A DNA stretch of 13,543 nt from Roseovarius sp. GTDB taxonomy: Bacteria > Pseudomonadota > Alphaproteobacteria > Rhodobacterales > Rhodobacteraceae. The position numbers and the translations under genes were made by a program. Shown here in pieces: positions 6,371 through 12,748 of this stretch. Each line of letters starts with the position of its first letter. Position 1 is the stretch's first letter. The DNA is taken from positions 1 through 13,543 of the forward strand of contig JAASSQ010000058.1 in the NCBI GenBank assembly GCA_021767845.1. The letters run 5' to 3'. Below the pieces are notes generated by a model. That model had not been told where the DNA came from. It did not search any database and saw nothing but the letters and a program-made list of their open reading frames with translations.

Positions 6371-7126
6371 ATGGGGCAGACCGAGTATCTGACAACGCCG
6401 CAGGGCCGCAAACTCGCCTATCACCGGACGCCGGGGGCCGAGCCGGGGGTGGTGTTCCTGGGCGGATTCAAATCCGACATGGAAGGCACCAAGGCCGTGC
6501 ATCTGGAGGATTGGGCCAAACGCACGGGGCGTGCCTTCCTGCGGTTCGATTATTCGGGGCATGGCGAATCCTCGGGCGCGTTCACCGACGGCTGCATCGG
6601 GGCGTGGGCCGAGGATGCGCGCGCCGCGATCGAGGCGCTGACCGAGGGGCCGCAGGTTCTGGTGGGATCGAGCATGGGCGGCTGGATCGCGCTGCTCTGT
6701 GCGCGGGAGATGCAAGGCAAGGTCGCGGGGCTGGTGGGTGTTGCCGCCGCGCCGGATTTCACCGAGGACGCGATGTGGGCCAATTTCGATGCCGATCAGC
6801 GCGCCGCGCTGGAGCGCGAAGGGCAGGTCGCGCTGCCGAGCGATTACGGTGAGCCTTACATCATCACCGCCAAGCTGATCGAGGACGGGCGGCAGCACAT
6901 GGTTCTGCGCTCGCCCCTGCGCCTGCCGTTCCCGGTGCGGTTCCTGCAGGGCACGGCGGACGAGGATGTGGAGCGGGCGGTCGCGCTGCGCTTGCTGGAT
7001 CATGCCGAGGGGCCGGACATGCGCCTGACGCTGGTGGACGGGGCCGATCACCGGTTTTCCGACCCCGATTGCCTGGCGCTGATCGAGGCGTCGCTCGCCG
7101 AGGTGCTGGAGCGGGTGACGGGGTGA
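6371..7126 (+). CDS. Alpha/beta hydrolase (serine esterase/thioesterase type)
   Basis: A 251-residue alpha/beta-fold hydrolase. The oxyanion-hole strand is VVFLGGFKSDMEGTKA (about 26-43), followed by FLRFDYSGHGESSG. The nucleophile elbow GSSMGG places the catalytic Ser at 101, the acid at Asp197 in GTADEDV, and the base at His227 in DGADHRF. The arrangement resembles ABHD10-like acyl-protein thioesterases and carboxylesterases; a precise substrate is not supported. ATG at 6371 has GAGG (6361-6364) 6 nt upstream. Just upstream, after the MFS stop, a CCCGGC/GCCGGG hairpin (6285-6306) may limit read-through from the transporter. Confidence 0.9.
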   Translation: MGQTEYLTTPQGRKLAYHRTPGAEPGVVFLGGFKSDMEGTKAVHLEDWAKRTGRAFLRFDYSGHGESSGAFTDGCIGAWAEDARAAIEALTEGPQVLVGSSMGGWIALLCAREMQGKVAGLVGVAAAPDFTEDAMWANFDADQRAALEREGQVALPSDYGEPYIITAKLIEDGRQHMVLRSPLRLPFPVRFLQGTADEDVERAVALRLLDHAEGPDMRLTLVDGADHRFSDPDCLALIEASLAEVLERVTG

Positions 7127-7222
7127 CGCGGGGACGCAACGCCGCGAAGGGTCGCCATGCTTGACCCCGCGCCGCCCTGTGGCAAGGTGGGCGAAACGTC
7201 ACCGAGCAAAGGACCGGATGTG

Positions 7223-7948
7223 ATGCGTGACCCGTTGGTGTTCTTGCCGGGTTTGATGTGCGACGCGCATCTGTTCGCGCCGCAGATCATGGCGTTCAGC
7301 GCCGAACACGCGGTGATGGTCGCCCCTGTCAGCCAGGGCGAGCGGCTGGAAGAGGTGGCCTCGGCCCTGCTGGACCAGTTGCCGCAACGCTGCGCGCTGG
7401 CCGGGCATGGGCTGGGCGGCATGGTCGCGATGGAGATCCTGCGCCGCGCGCCCGACAGGGTGAGCCGCTTGGCGCTGATGGACAGCACGCCGCTGGCCGA
7501 AACCCCGCAATCGGCCGCCGATTACGAACCGGCGATCATCAAGCTGAAATCCGGCCAGCTGGAAGAGGCGGTGGAGGCATTGATCCCGCAGGGCGCGCTG
7601 GCGCCGGGGCCGGGGCGCGTGACGCTGGCGGCCGAGTTGATCGCGATGGCCGAGCGGGTGGGCGAGGGCGGCATCATCCGCCAGATCCGCGCGCTGCAGC
7701 GGCGGCGCGATTACCAGTCGGTCTTGCGGCGCTGCAAGGTGCCGACCTTGATCCTGTGCGGGGCCGAGGACCGGCTGATGCCGGCCAAGCGGCACGAGTT
7801 CCTGGCCGACCTGATCCCCTATGCCCGGCTGGAGATCGTCGAGGGGGCGGGCCACCTGCCGCCGCTGGAACAGCCCGGTGCCGTGACCGAGGCGCTGCGC
7901 GGCTGGCTGGAGCAACCGTTCGTTCTGCAGACGCGCGCGGATGCCTGA
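7223..7948 (+). CDS. Alpha/beta-fold hydrolase homologue lacking the nucleophilic serine
   Basis: A 241-residue protein of the MhpC-like alpha/beta hydrolase type, beginning PLVFLPGLMCDAHLF, which carries the oxyanion-hole strand. The nucleophile elbow reads LAGHGLGGMVAMEIL: Gly63 (codon GGG, 7409-7411) occupies the position where the family has Ser (GxSxG). The other two triad residues are present, Asp183 in GAEDRLMP and His211 in EGAGHLPPLEQP. The protein may be inactive, may use another residue, or may have a binding role. Start: ATG 7223 with AAAGGA upstream; the GTG at 7220 is also possible, and the in-frame ATG at 7157 adds a non-conserved stretch. The stop overlaps the next gene by 8 nt. 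Confidence 0.88.
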   Translation: MRDPLVFLPGLMCDAHLFAPQIMAFSAEHAVMVAPVSQGERLEEVASALLDQLPQRCALAGHGLGGMVAMEILRRAPDRVSRLALMDSTPLAETPQSAADYEPAIIKLKSGQLEEAVEALIPQGALAPGPGRVTLAAELIAMAERVGEGGIIRQIRALQRRRDYQSVLRRCKVPTLILCGAEDRLMPAKRHEFLADLIPYARLEIVEGAGHLPPLEQPGAVTEALRGWLEQPFVLQTRADA

Positions 7949-8210
7949 GCGGGAGCCGGGATGGAATGCGCGGGTGCGGCGCATCCGCCGGCGCGTGCAG
8001 GTCTGGTCCAAGCGCAACCTGCCCCCCGGCGCGCGGCTGGTCCTTGGGCTGCTGCTGATGGCGGGGGGCGTGTTCGGCTTCCTGCCGGTGGTGGGGTTTT
8101 GGATGTTCCCGCTGGGGATCGCGGTGGCGGCGCTGGATATCGTGCCGATATTGCGCTGGTTCCGCTGGCGGCGGGGCGGGCGCGAACGGGACAGGGACAG
8201 CGACCGCTGA
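7941..8210 (+). CDS. Small membrane protein, PGPGW-like
   Basis: An 89-residue protein with a very basic N-terminus (RVRRIRRRVQVWSKR), two closely spaced hydrophobic segments (about 32-47 and 50-70) joined by GFLPVVGFWMFPLG, and a charged tail rich in Arg and Asp. The LP..GF/W-P-LG pattern resembles the putative PGPGW transmembrane family, function unknown. It is expected in the inner membrane with both ends cytoplasmic. It overlaps the preceding hydrolase gene by 8 nt (ATGCCTGA), so translational coupling is likely. It is convergent with phaZ across only 25 nt. Confidence 0.75.
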   Translation: MPEREPGWNARVRRIRRRVQVWSKRNLPPGARLVLGLLLMAGGVFGFLPVVGFWMFPLGIAVAALDIVPILRWFRWRRGGRERDRDSDR

Positions 8211-8235
8211 GCGGGGCGCCGCGAGGGCCGCGTGG

Positions 8236-9537
8236 TCAGGCGGCCTCGGTTTTCCGGGTGGCCGTTTTCTTGCGGCGCGGCGCGGTGCGGTTGCGCTTGG
8301 CCGGGGCTTCGGAATTGGCGTCGATGAAATCCAGCACCAGCGGCCGGATGTTGTTGCGCCAGCTGCGCCCGGCGAAGATGCCGTAATGGCCGGCCTCGGG
8401 TTCGAGGTGGCTGGCCTTCTTCTCGTCGGGCAGGCCGGTCAGCAGGTCGAGCGCGGCGACGCATTGGCCGGGGGCCGAGATGTCGTCCTTGGCGCCCTCG
8501 ACGGTCTTGACCGCGACGCTGTCGATCGCCCCGAAATCGACCTTGTGGCCGTCCACGGTGAACTCGTTGTTGGCGATTTCCAGCCCCTTGAAGATCCGTT
8601 CGACGGTCGAAAGGTAGAACTCGGCCGGCATGTCCATCACGGCGAGGTATTCGTCGTAGAACTTGTTGTGCGGGTCGTGGTCGCCCGCCTCGCCACGCAT
8701 CACGCGCATGATCTGGTCGGAGAAGGCTTTGCCGTGGCGCTCGGCGTTCATCGACATGAAGGAGCTGAGTTGCAGCAGGCCGGGATAGACCATGCGGCCC
8801 ACGCCCTTGTACTTGAAACCGACACGCTGGATCATCGTTTCCTCGAGCTGGCCCATCGTCACGCGGCGGCCGAAATCGGTCACGTCGGTGGGCGTGGCGT
8901 CGGGATTGATCGGCCCGCCGATCAGCGTGAGCGAGCGCGGCTGCGATTCGGGCTCCAGCTCGGCCAGGTAGGCGGTGGCGGCCAAGGTCAGCGGTGCGGG
9001 CTGGCAGACGGCGATGACGTGCAGGTCGCTGCCCAGTTCGCGCATGAAATCCATCAGGTAGAGCGTGTAATCCTCGACATCGAACTTGCCGGCGGACACG
9101 GGGATGTCGCGGGCATTGTGCCAGTCGGTGACGTAGACCTCGCAATCGGGCAGCAGCGAGCGCACGGTCGAGCGCAGGAGCGTCGCGTAATGCCCCGACA
9201 TCGGCGCCACCAGCAGCACGCGGCGGTCCATCTCGCCGCGGCCCAGAACGTCGAAATGGATCAGGTCGCCGAACGGGCGCTCGACCACCGTTTCCACGTT
9301 GATCAGGTGATCGCGCCCGTCTTCCCCGGTGATCGATTCGATCCCCCAGTCGGGCTTGCAGACCATGCGCTGGAAGGTGCGTTCCGTCACCTCGCCCCAG
9401 GCTGCCATCCATTGCAGCGCGGGGTTTGGAGTCATCGCGAAAACCGGATAGGATGCAAAGGACAGGGCCGTCGCGCCCAGCCACTGATTGGTGTTCCGGA
9501 GGGTTTCCATCCAGTCATATGTCACCATGTAGCGCAT
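8236..9537 (-). CDS. phaZ: Intracellular polyhydroxyalkanoate depolymerase
   Basis: A 433-residue homologue of PhaZ1-type intracellular PHB depolymerases, which attack amorphous granule polymer in the cytoplasm. The nucleophile is a Cys in HVIAVCQPAP (Cys178) in place of the usual lipase-box Ser; with Asp351 (KDDISAPGQ) and His384 (EAGHYGIF) it aligns in spacing with C183/D355/H388 of Ralstonia PhaZ1. The N-terminal MRYMVTYDWMETLRNTNQ is typical. The last 23 residues are unusually basic (nine Lys/Arg with Ala/Thr). Start: ATG at 9537 with AAGGAG (9549-9544) 6 nt upstream. It is divergent from phaC across 104 bp with a PhaR-type site between them. Confidence 0.95.
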   Translation of the reverse strand: MRYMVTYDWMETLRNTNQWLGATALSFASYPVFAMTPNPALQWMAAWGEVTERTFQRMVCKPDWGIESITGEDGRDHLINVETVVERPFGDLIHFDVLGRGEMDRRVLLVAPMSGHYATLLRSTVRSLLPDCEVYVTDWHNARDIPVSAGKFDVEDYTLYLMDFMRELGSDLHVIAVCQPAPLTLAATAYLAELEPESQPRSLTLIGGPINPDATPTDVTDFGRRVTMGQLEETMIQRVGFKYKGVGRMVYPGLLQLSSFMSMNAERHGKAFSDQIMRVMRGEAGDHDPHNKFYDEYLAVMDMPAEFYLSTVERIFKGLEIANNEFTVDGHKVDFGAIDSVAVKTVEGAKDDISAPGQCVAALDLLTGLPDEKKASHLEPEAGHYGIFAGRSWRNNIRPLVLDFIDANSEAPAKRNRTAPRRKKTATRKTEAA

Positions 9538-9602
9538 TGTCGTCTCCTTGCTGGCCGGGTCTCCGGTTCCATTCGTCGCACTCGTCCTCCGGTCAGGCGA
9601 CG

Positions 9603-9621
9603 TTATGCTGCATAGCAGAAA
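9603..9621. promoter_or_regulatory. PhaR-type operator between phaZ and phaC
   Basis: CTGC (9608-9611), ATA, GCAG (9615-9618) is an exact CTGC-N3-GCAG site, the form reported for PhaR binding in Rhodobacter. The wider TTATGCTGCA..GCAGAAA context is shared with the site upstream of phaP (11474-11492). It lies 23 bp before the phaC ATG and about 70 bp before the phaZ ATG, so one site could control both divergent genes. Confidence 0.7.
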
Positions 9622-9641
9622 CTTAAAAGGGATTCATTCAT

Positions 9642-11453
9642 ATGGCAACGAAAGAGGATGTCGCAGGCGAAAATCTCGAGCGGCTCAACGAGAACCTCGC
9701 GCGCGTCGAGGCGTTGTCACAACGGCTGATCAAGGCGCTGTCCGCGCGCAACCCGAACAATCCCACGCTGGATGGCCCGTCGCAGGAACTGTTCGCCAAG
9801 GCCGCCGCCTCCTACTGGGCGGAAATGCTGGAAAATCCCGGCAAGCTTTATGAACGCCAGCTTGAATACTGGGGCAAGTCGGTGCGCCATTTCATGGAAG
9901 CACAGCAGCACATGCTGCAGGGGCAGCCCGCCCATGACGCCGACGCGCCGGAGGAGGACGACCCGCTGGCCGGCGACAAGCGGTTTTCCAACCCGCTTTG
10001 GGACACGCACCCGTTCTTTCATTACGTCAAGCATCAATACGCGCTGAACGCGCGCGCCATCCAGGAGGCGGTACAGGAGGTTGACGATCTCGACCCAAAG
10101 GAAAAGCAGCGGCTGGAATATTTCTCGCGCCAGATCATCGACATGATGAGCCCCACCAATTTCCTGGGCACCAATCCCGACGCGCTGGAAAAGGCGGTGG
10201 AGACCGAGGGCGAAAGCCTTGTCAGGGGGTTGGAGAACCTGGTGGCGGACCTCGAGGCCAATAACGGCCAGCTTCTGGTGCGGCTGGCCGATGAAAAGGC
10301 GTTCGAACTGGGCGAGAACATCGCCACGACGCCGGGCGAGGTGGTCTATCGCAATCACATGATGGAGCTGATCCAGTATGCGCCCGCCACCGAGCAGGTG
10401 CATGAAACGCCGCTCGTGATCTTCCCGCCGTGGATCAACAAGTTCTACATCCTCGATCTCAAGCCCGAGAACAGCATGATCAAGTGGATCACCGAGCAGG
10501 GCTATACCCTGTTCGTGGTCAGCTGGATCAACCCCGATGCCACCTATGCCGATGTCGGCATGGAGGATTACGTCGAGGACGGGTTCCTGACCGCGATCCG
10601 CGAGGCCAAGGCGATCTGCGGCACCAAGCAGGTGAACACCGTGGGTTATTGCATCGCGGGCACCACGCTGCACCTGGCGCTGGCCCTGATGGCCAAGCGC
10701 GGCGACACGTCGGTCAAATCCGCGACCTTCTTCACTGCGCTCACGGATTTCTCGGACCAGGGCGAATTCACGCCGTTCCTGCAGGACGATTTCATTGACG
10801 GGATCGAAAAGGAGGTCGAGGAGCACGGCGTGCTGCGGTCCTTCATCATGTCGCGCACCATGTCGTTTCTGCGCTCGAACGACCTGATCTACCAGCCTGC
10901 CGTGCGCAGCTACATGATGGGCGAGGCGCCGCCGGCCTTTGACCTGCTTTACTGGAACGGCGACGGGGCGAACCTGCCGGGGCGGATGACGGTGGAATAC
11001 CTGCGCGGCCTGTGCCAGCGCAACGAGTTCGTGACCGACGGCTACGAGATGGCGGGTGAACGGCTGCACATCAGCGACGTGAAGATCCCGCTGATGTCGG
11101 TGGCCTGCGAAACCGATCACATCGCGCCCTGGAAGGATTGCTATCGCGGGTTCCGGCAGACCGGATCGAAGAACCGGACCTTCATCATGTCGCAGTCGGG
11201 CCATATCGCGGGCATCGTCAATTCGCCCGCGAAGAAGAAATACGGCCATTACGTGAACACCGACATGCAGGGCGATGCCGAGGCCTGGCGCGCGGGTGCC
11301 ACGTTCCACGAGGGGTCGTGGTGGCCGCGGTGGGAGGCCTGGCTGCGCAAGCGTTCGGGCAAGAAAGTTGACGCAAGGGAACCCGGCGATTCGGAGCATC
11401 CCCCGCTGGCCCCGGCGCCCGGAACCTACGTGCGCAAAAAGGCAAGCACCTGA
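9642..11453 (+). CDS. phaC: Class I poly(3-hydroxyalkanoate) synthase
   Basis: A 603-residue synthase that polymerises (R)-3-hydroxyacyl-CoA at the granule surface. The synthase box GYCIAG (335-340) carries the active Cys337; Asp492 (ETDHIAPW) and His521 (QSGHIAG) complete the triad, matching C319/D480/H508 of Ralstonia PhaC in order and spacing. The N-terminal domain includes the conserved NPLWDTHPFFHYVKHQY block (117-133), and the core has TPLVIFPPWINKFYILDL and WWPRWEAWL. Length is normal for class I, and no phaE is present. Start: ATG 9642 with AAAAGGGA 9 nt upstream. The phaA/phaB monomer-supply genes are not in the window. The stop codon lies in a tandem TGAATTCGT repeat (11451-11468). 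Confidence 0.97.
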   Translation: MATKEDVAGENLERLNENLARVEALSQRLIKALSARNPNNPTLDGPSQELFAKAAASYWAEMLENPGKLYERQLEYWGKSVRHFMEAQQHMLQGQPAHDADAPEEDDPLAGDKRFSNPLWDTHPFFHYVKHQYALNARAIQEAVQEVDDLDPKEKQRLEYFSRQIIDMMSPTNFLGTNPDALEKAVETEGESLVRGLENLVADLEANNGQLLVRLADEKAFELGENIATTPGEVVYRNHMMELIQYAPATEQVHETPLVIFPPWINKFYILDLKPENSMIKWITEQGYTLFVVSWINPDATYADVGMEDYVEDGFLTAIREAKAICGTKQVNTVGYCIAGTTLHLALALMAKRGDTSVKSATFFTALTDFSDQGEFTPFLQDDFIDGIEKEVEEHGVLRSFIMSRTMSFLRSNDLIYQPAVRSYMMGEAPPAFDLLYWNGDGANLPGRMTVEYLRGLCQRNEFVTDGYEMAGERLHISDVKIPLMSVACETDHIAPWKDCYRGFRQTGSKNRTFIMSQSGHIAGIVNSPAKKKYGHYVNTDMQGDAEAWRAGATFHEGSWWPRWEAWLRKRSGKKVDAREPGDSEHPPLAPAPGTYVRKKAST

Positions 11454-11475
11454 ATTCGTTGAATTCGTCTGGTTT

Positions 11476-11520
11476 ATGCTGCAGCGCAGAAAGAGGGGTT
11501 GATTTTCTGCGCTGCAGCAT
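11476..11520. promoter_or_regulatory. Double PhaR-type operator in a 17-bp inverted repeat upstream of phaP
   Basis: ATGCTGCAGCGCAGAAA (11476-11492) is repeated as its exact reverse complement at 11504-11520, with an 11-bp spacer. Each arm holds one CTGC-N3-GCAG site (11479-11489 and 11507-11517), with centres 28 bp apart. The right site falls inside the spacer of a candidate phaP promoter, so binding of PhaR there would block RNA polymerase. In RNA the repeat could also fold into a 17-bp stem after the phaC stop. Confidence 0.75.
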
Positions 11521-11527
11521 GCATATT
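11499..11527 (+). promoter_or_regulatory. Candidate phaP promoter
   Basis: TTGATT (11499-11504) and CATATT (11522-11527) are separated by 17 bp, each matching the sigma-70 consensus at 4 of 6 positions. Transcription would begin near 11534, about 50 nt before phaP. The second PhaR-type site lies between the hexamers. Confidence 0.45.
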
Positions 11528-11585
11528 CTTCGCAGACGCAGAAAGCGGGATGGTCCCGCAGTCAAGTGAAAGCGAGGAACCAGCA

Positions 11586-12032
11586 ATGGCTAAAGCACAA
11601 GATTTCACCACCGTCATGAAAGACATGATGGGCGCATACCCGATCGACACCAAGTCCATGGAAGACGCCTTCAAGAACCAGGCGGCCCTGGGCGAGAAAC
11701 TGTCGAAAGTGGCGCTGGACGCCGCCGAGAAATCGGCCGACATCTCGAGCAAGTGGACCAAGGAAACCCTGGCCAAGATGTCCGAGATGACCAAGGCGCA
11801 GGCCGAGCCGGCCGATTATGCCAAGGCGATGACCGATTTCGCATCGGCCAATGCCGAAGTGGCCGCCGAGAACATGGCCGCCTTCGCCGAGATCGCCAAG
11901 AAGGTCCAGACCGACACGGTCGAACTGATGATGGCGGCAGGCAAGGACATGCAGGAAGACGCCAGCAAGGCCATGAAGAAAGCCTCGGACGAGATGACCT
12001 CGGCCGCGAAGAAGGCATCCACCGCGAAGTAA
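11586..12032 (+). CDS. phaP: Phasin (PHA granule-associated protein)
   Basis: A 148-residue, almost entirely helical protein rich in Ala, Lys, Met and Glu and without Cys. Features are a phasin-type segment (YPIDTKSMEDAFKNQAALGEKL, about 19-40), long amphipathic helices with many Ala-Glu/Lys repeats (ANAEVAAENMAAFAEIAKK), and a Lys/Ala tail. Phasins coat PHA granules and are usually among the most abundant granule proteins, which fits the strong dedicated operator/promoter region and the terminator after it. Start: ATG 11586 with AGGA 8 nt upstream; the in-frame extension from 11499 runs through the operator and is not supported. Confidence 0.92.
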   Translation: MAKAQDFTTVMKDMMGAYPIDTKSMEDAFKNQAALGEKLSKVALDAAEKSADISSKWTKETLAKMSEMTKAQAEPADYAKAMTDFASANAEVAAENMAAFAEIAKKVQTDTVELMMAAGKDMQEDASKAMKKASDEMTSAAKKASTAK

Positions 12033-12086
12033 TCCGGGGGACAGCACATACGGCGGCAACTCTCCTCCCTGAGCCGCCGGTATGAC

Positions 12087-12121
12087 AGGGCGGGCCGCGG
12101 CGCGGCTCGCCCTTTTCATTT
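12087..12121 (+). terminator. Rho-independent terminator of phaP
   Basis: The arms 12087-12098 and 12102-12113 form a 12-bp GC-rich stem (one G-U pair) with a 3-nt GGC loop, followed by TTTTCATTT. It lies 55 nt after the phaP stop, so phaP is probably a separate transcript, and phaR would need its own promoter or read-through. Confidence 0.85.
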
Positions 12122-12156
12122 GCGCAACAGTGGCCTAAGCTTTGCGGCAGCGCTGC
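12113..12156 (+). promoter_or_regulatory. Candidate phaR promoter with palindromic operator
   Basis: TTTTCA (12113-12118) and TAAGCT (12136-12141) are 17 bp apart; the -35 would overlap the T-run of the phaP terminator. The perfect palindrome GCAGCGCTGC (12147-12156) follows at the expected start site and shares the core GCGCTGCA with the right-hand phaP operator, although it lacks a strict CTGC-N3-GCAG. This fits PhaR autoregulation. Confidence 0.35.
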
Positions 12157-12177
12157 AAAAACCGGGAGGGCCCCGCC

Positions 12178-12741
12178 GTGGCCGACACACAGAAACCGCT
12201 TCTCATCAAGCGCTACGCGAGCCGCCGGCTCTACAATACCGAGACCTCGGATTACGTGACGCTGGAGGACATCGCAGAGTTCATCCGCGACGGGCGCGAG
12301 GTGCAGATCGTCGATCTGAAATCCGGGGACGACCTGACCCGCCAGTACCTGCTGCAGATCATCGCCGAGCACGAAAGCCGCGGCGAGAACGTGCTGCCGA
12401 TCAACGTGCTGACCGATCTGGTGCGCAGCTACACCACCCAGGCCACCAGCGTCGTGCCCGATTTCCTGGCCGCCAGCTTCGAGATGCTGCGCGAGGGGCA
12501 ATCGGCCATGATGGAGAACATGACCAAGTCCAACCCGCTGGCCTCGATGCCGGGGATGGAGGCGATGCGCGCGCAGCAGGAAGCCTTCATGAAGGCCATG
12601 ACCGGGGGCCTGGGCGGGATGCAGAGCGGCCCCGCGCGCGACGACAGCGCGGCCGGAAGCGCCGGCGAGGGCGAGGACCTGAACGAGATCCGCAAGCAGT
12701 TGGCCGAGTTGCAGGACAAGCTGTCCAAGATGAACAAGTGA
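12178..12741 (+). CDS. phaR: Polyhydroxyalkanoate synthesis regulator PhaR
   Basis: A 187-residue regulator. The N-terminal PHB/PHA accumulation regulator DNA-binding domain is clear (IKRYASRRLYNTETSDYVTLEDIAEFIRDGREV.., about 9-65). It is followed by the PHB_acc segment (ENVLPINVLTDLVRSYT, about 79-95), a Met/Gln-rich helical middle, and a C-terminal coiled coil (LNEIRKQLAELQDKLSKMNK). PhaR binds TGC-rich operators and is released by nascent PHA granules, which relieves repression of phaP. Start: GTG at 12178 with GGGAGGG upstream; the TTG at 12142 would add residues encoded by the putative operator. The LysR-type gene begins 7 nt after its stop. Confidence 0.94.
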   Translation: MADTQKPLLIKRYASRRLYNTETSDYVTLEDIAEFIRDGREVQIVDLKSGDDLTRQYLLQIIAEHESRGENVLPINVLTDLVRSYTTQATSVVPDFLAASFEMLREGQSAMMENMTKSNPLASMPGMEAMRAQQEAFMKAMTGGLGGMQSGPARDDSAAGSAGEGEDLNEIRKQLAELQDKLSKMNK

Positions 12742-12748
12742 CGCGGCC

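Noticed and set aside
5048..7051. Minus-strand open frame of 667 codons opposite the MFS and hydrolase genes
   Set aside because: Arg/Pro/Gln-rich translation with no domain; a shadow produced by GC-rich codon use of the real plus-strand genes.
7199..9484. Minus-strand open frame of 761 codons
   Set aside because: It crosses the plus-strand hydrolase and PGPGW-like gene and runs out of frame through phaZ; composition is Arg-rich and shows no family.
9717..11399. Minus-strand open frame of 560 codons opposite phaC
   Set aside because: Shadow of phaC, which has a complete and recognisable synthase triad.
11451..11468. Tandem TGAATTCGT repeat at the phaC stop codon
   Set aside because: Only two units of 9 bp; can arise by slippage and suggests no function.
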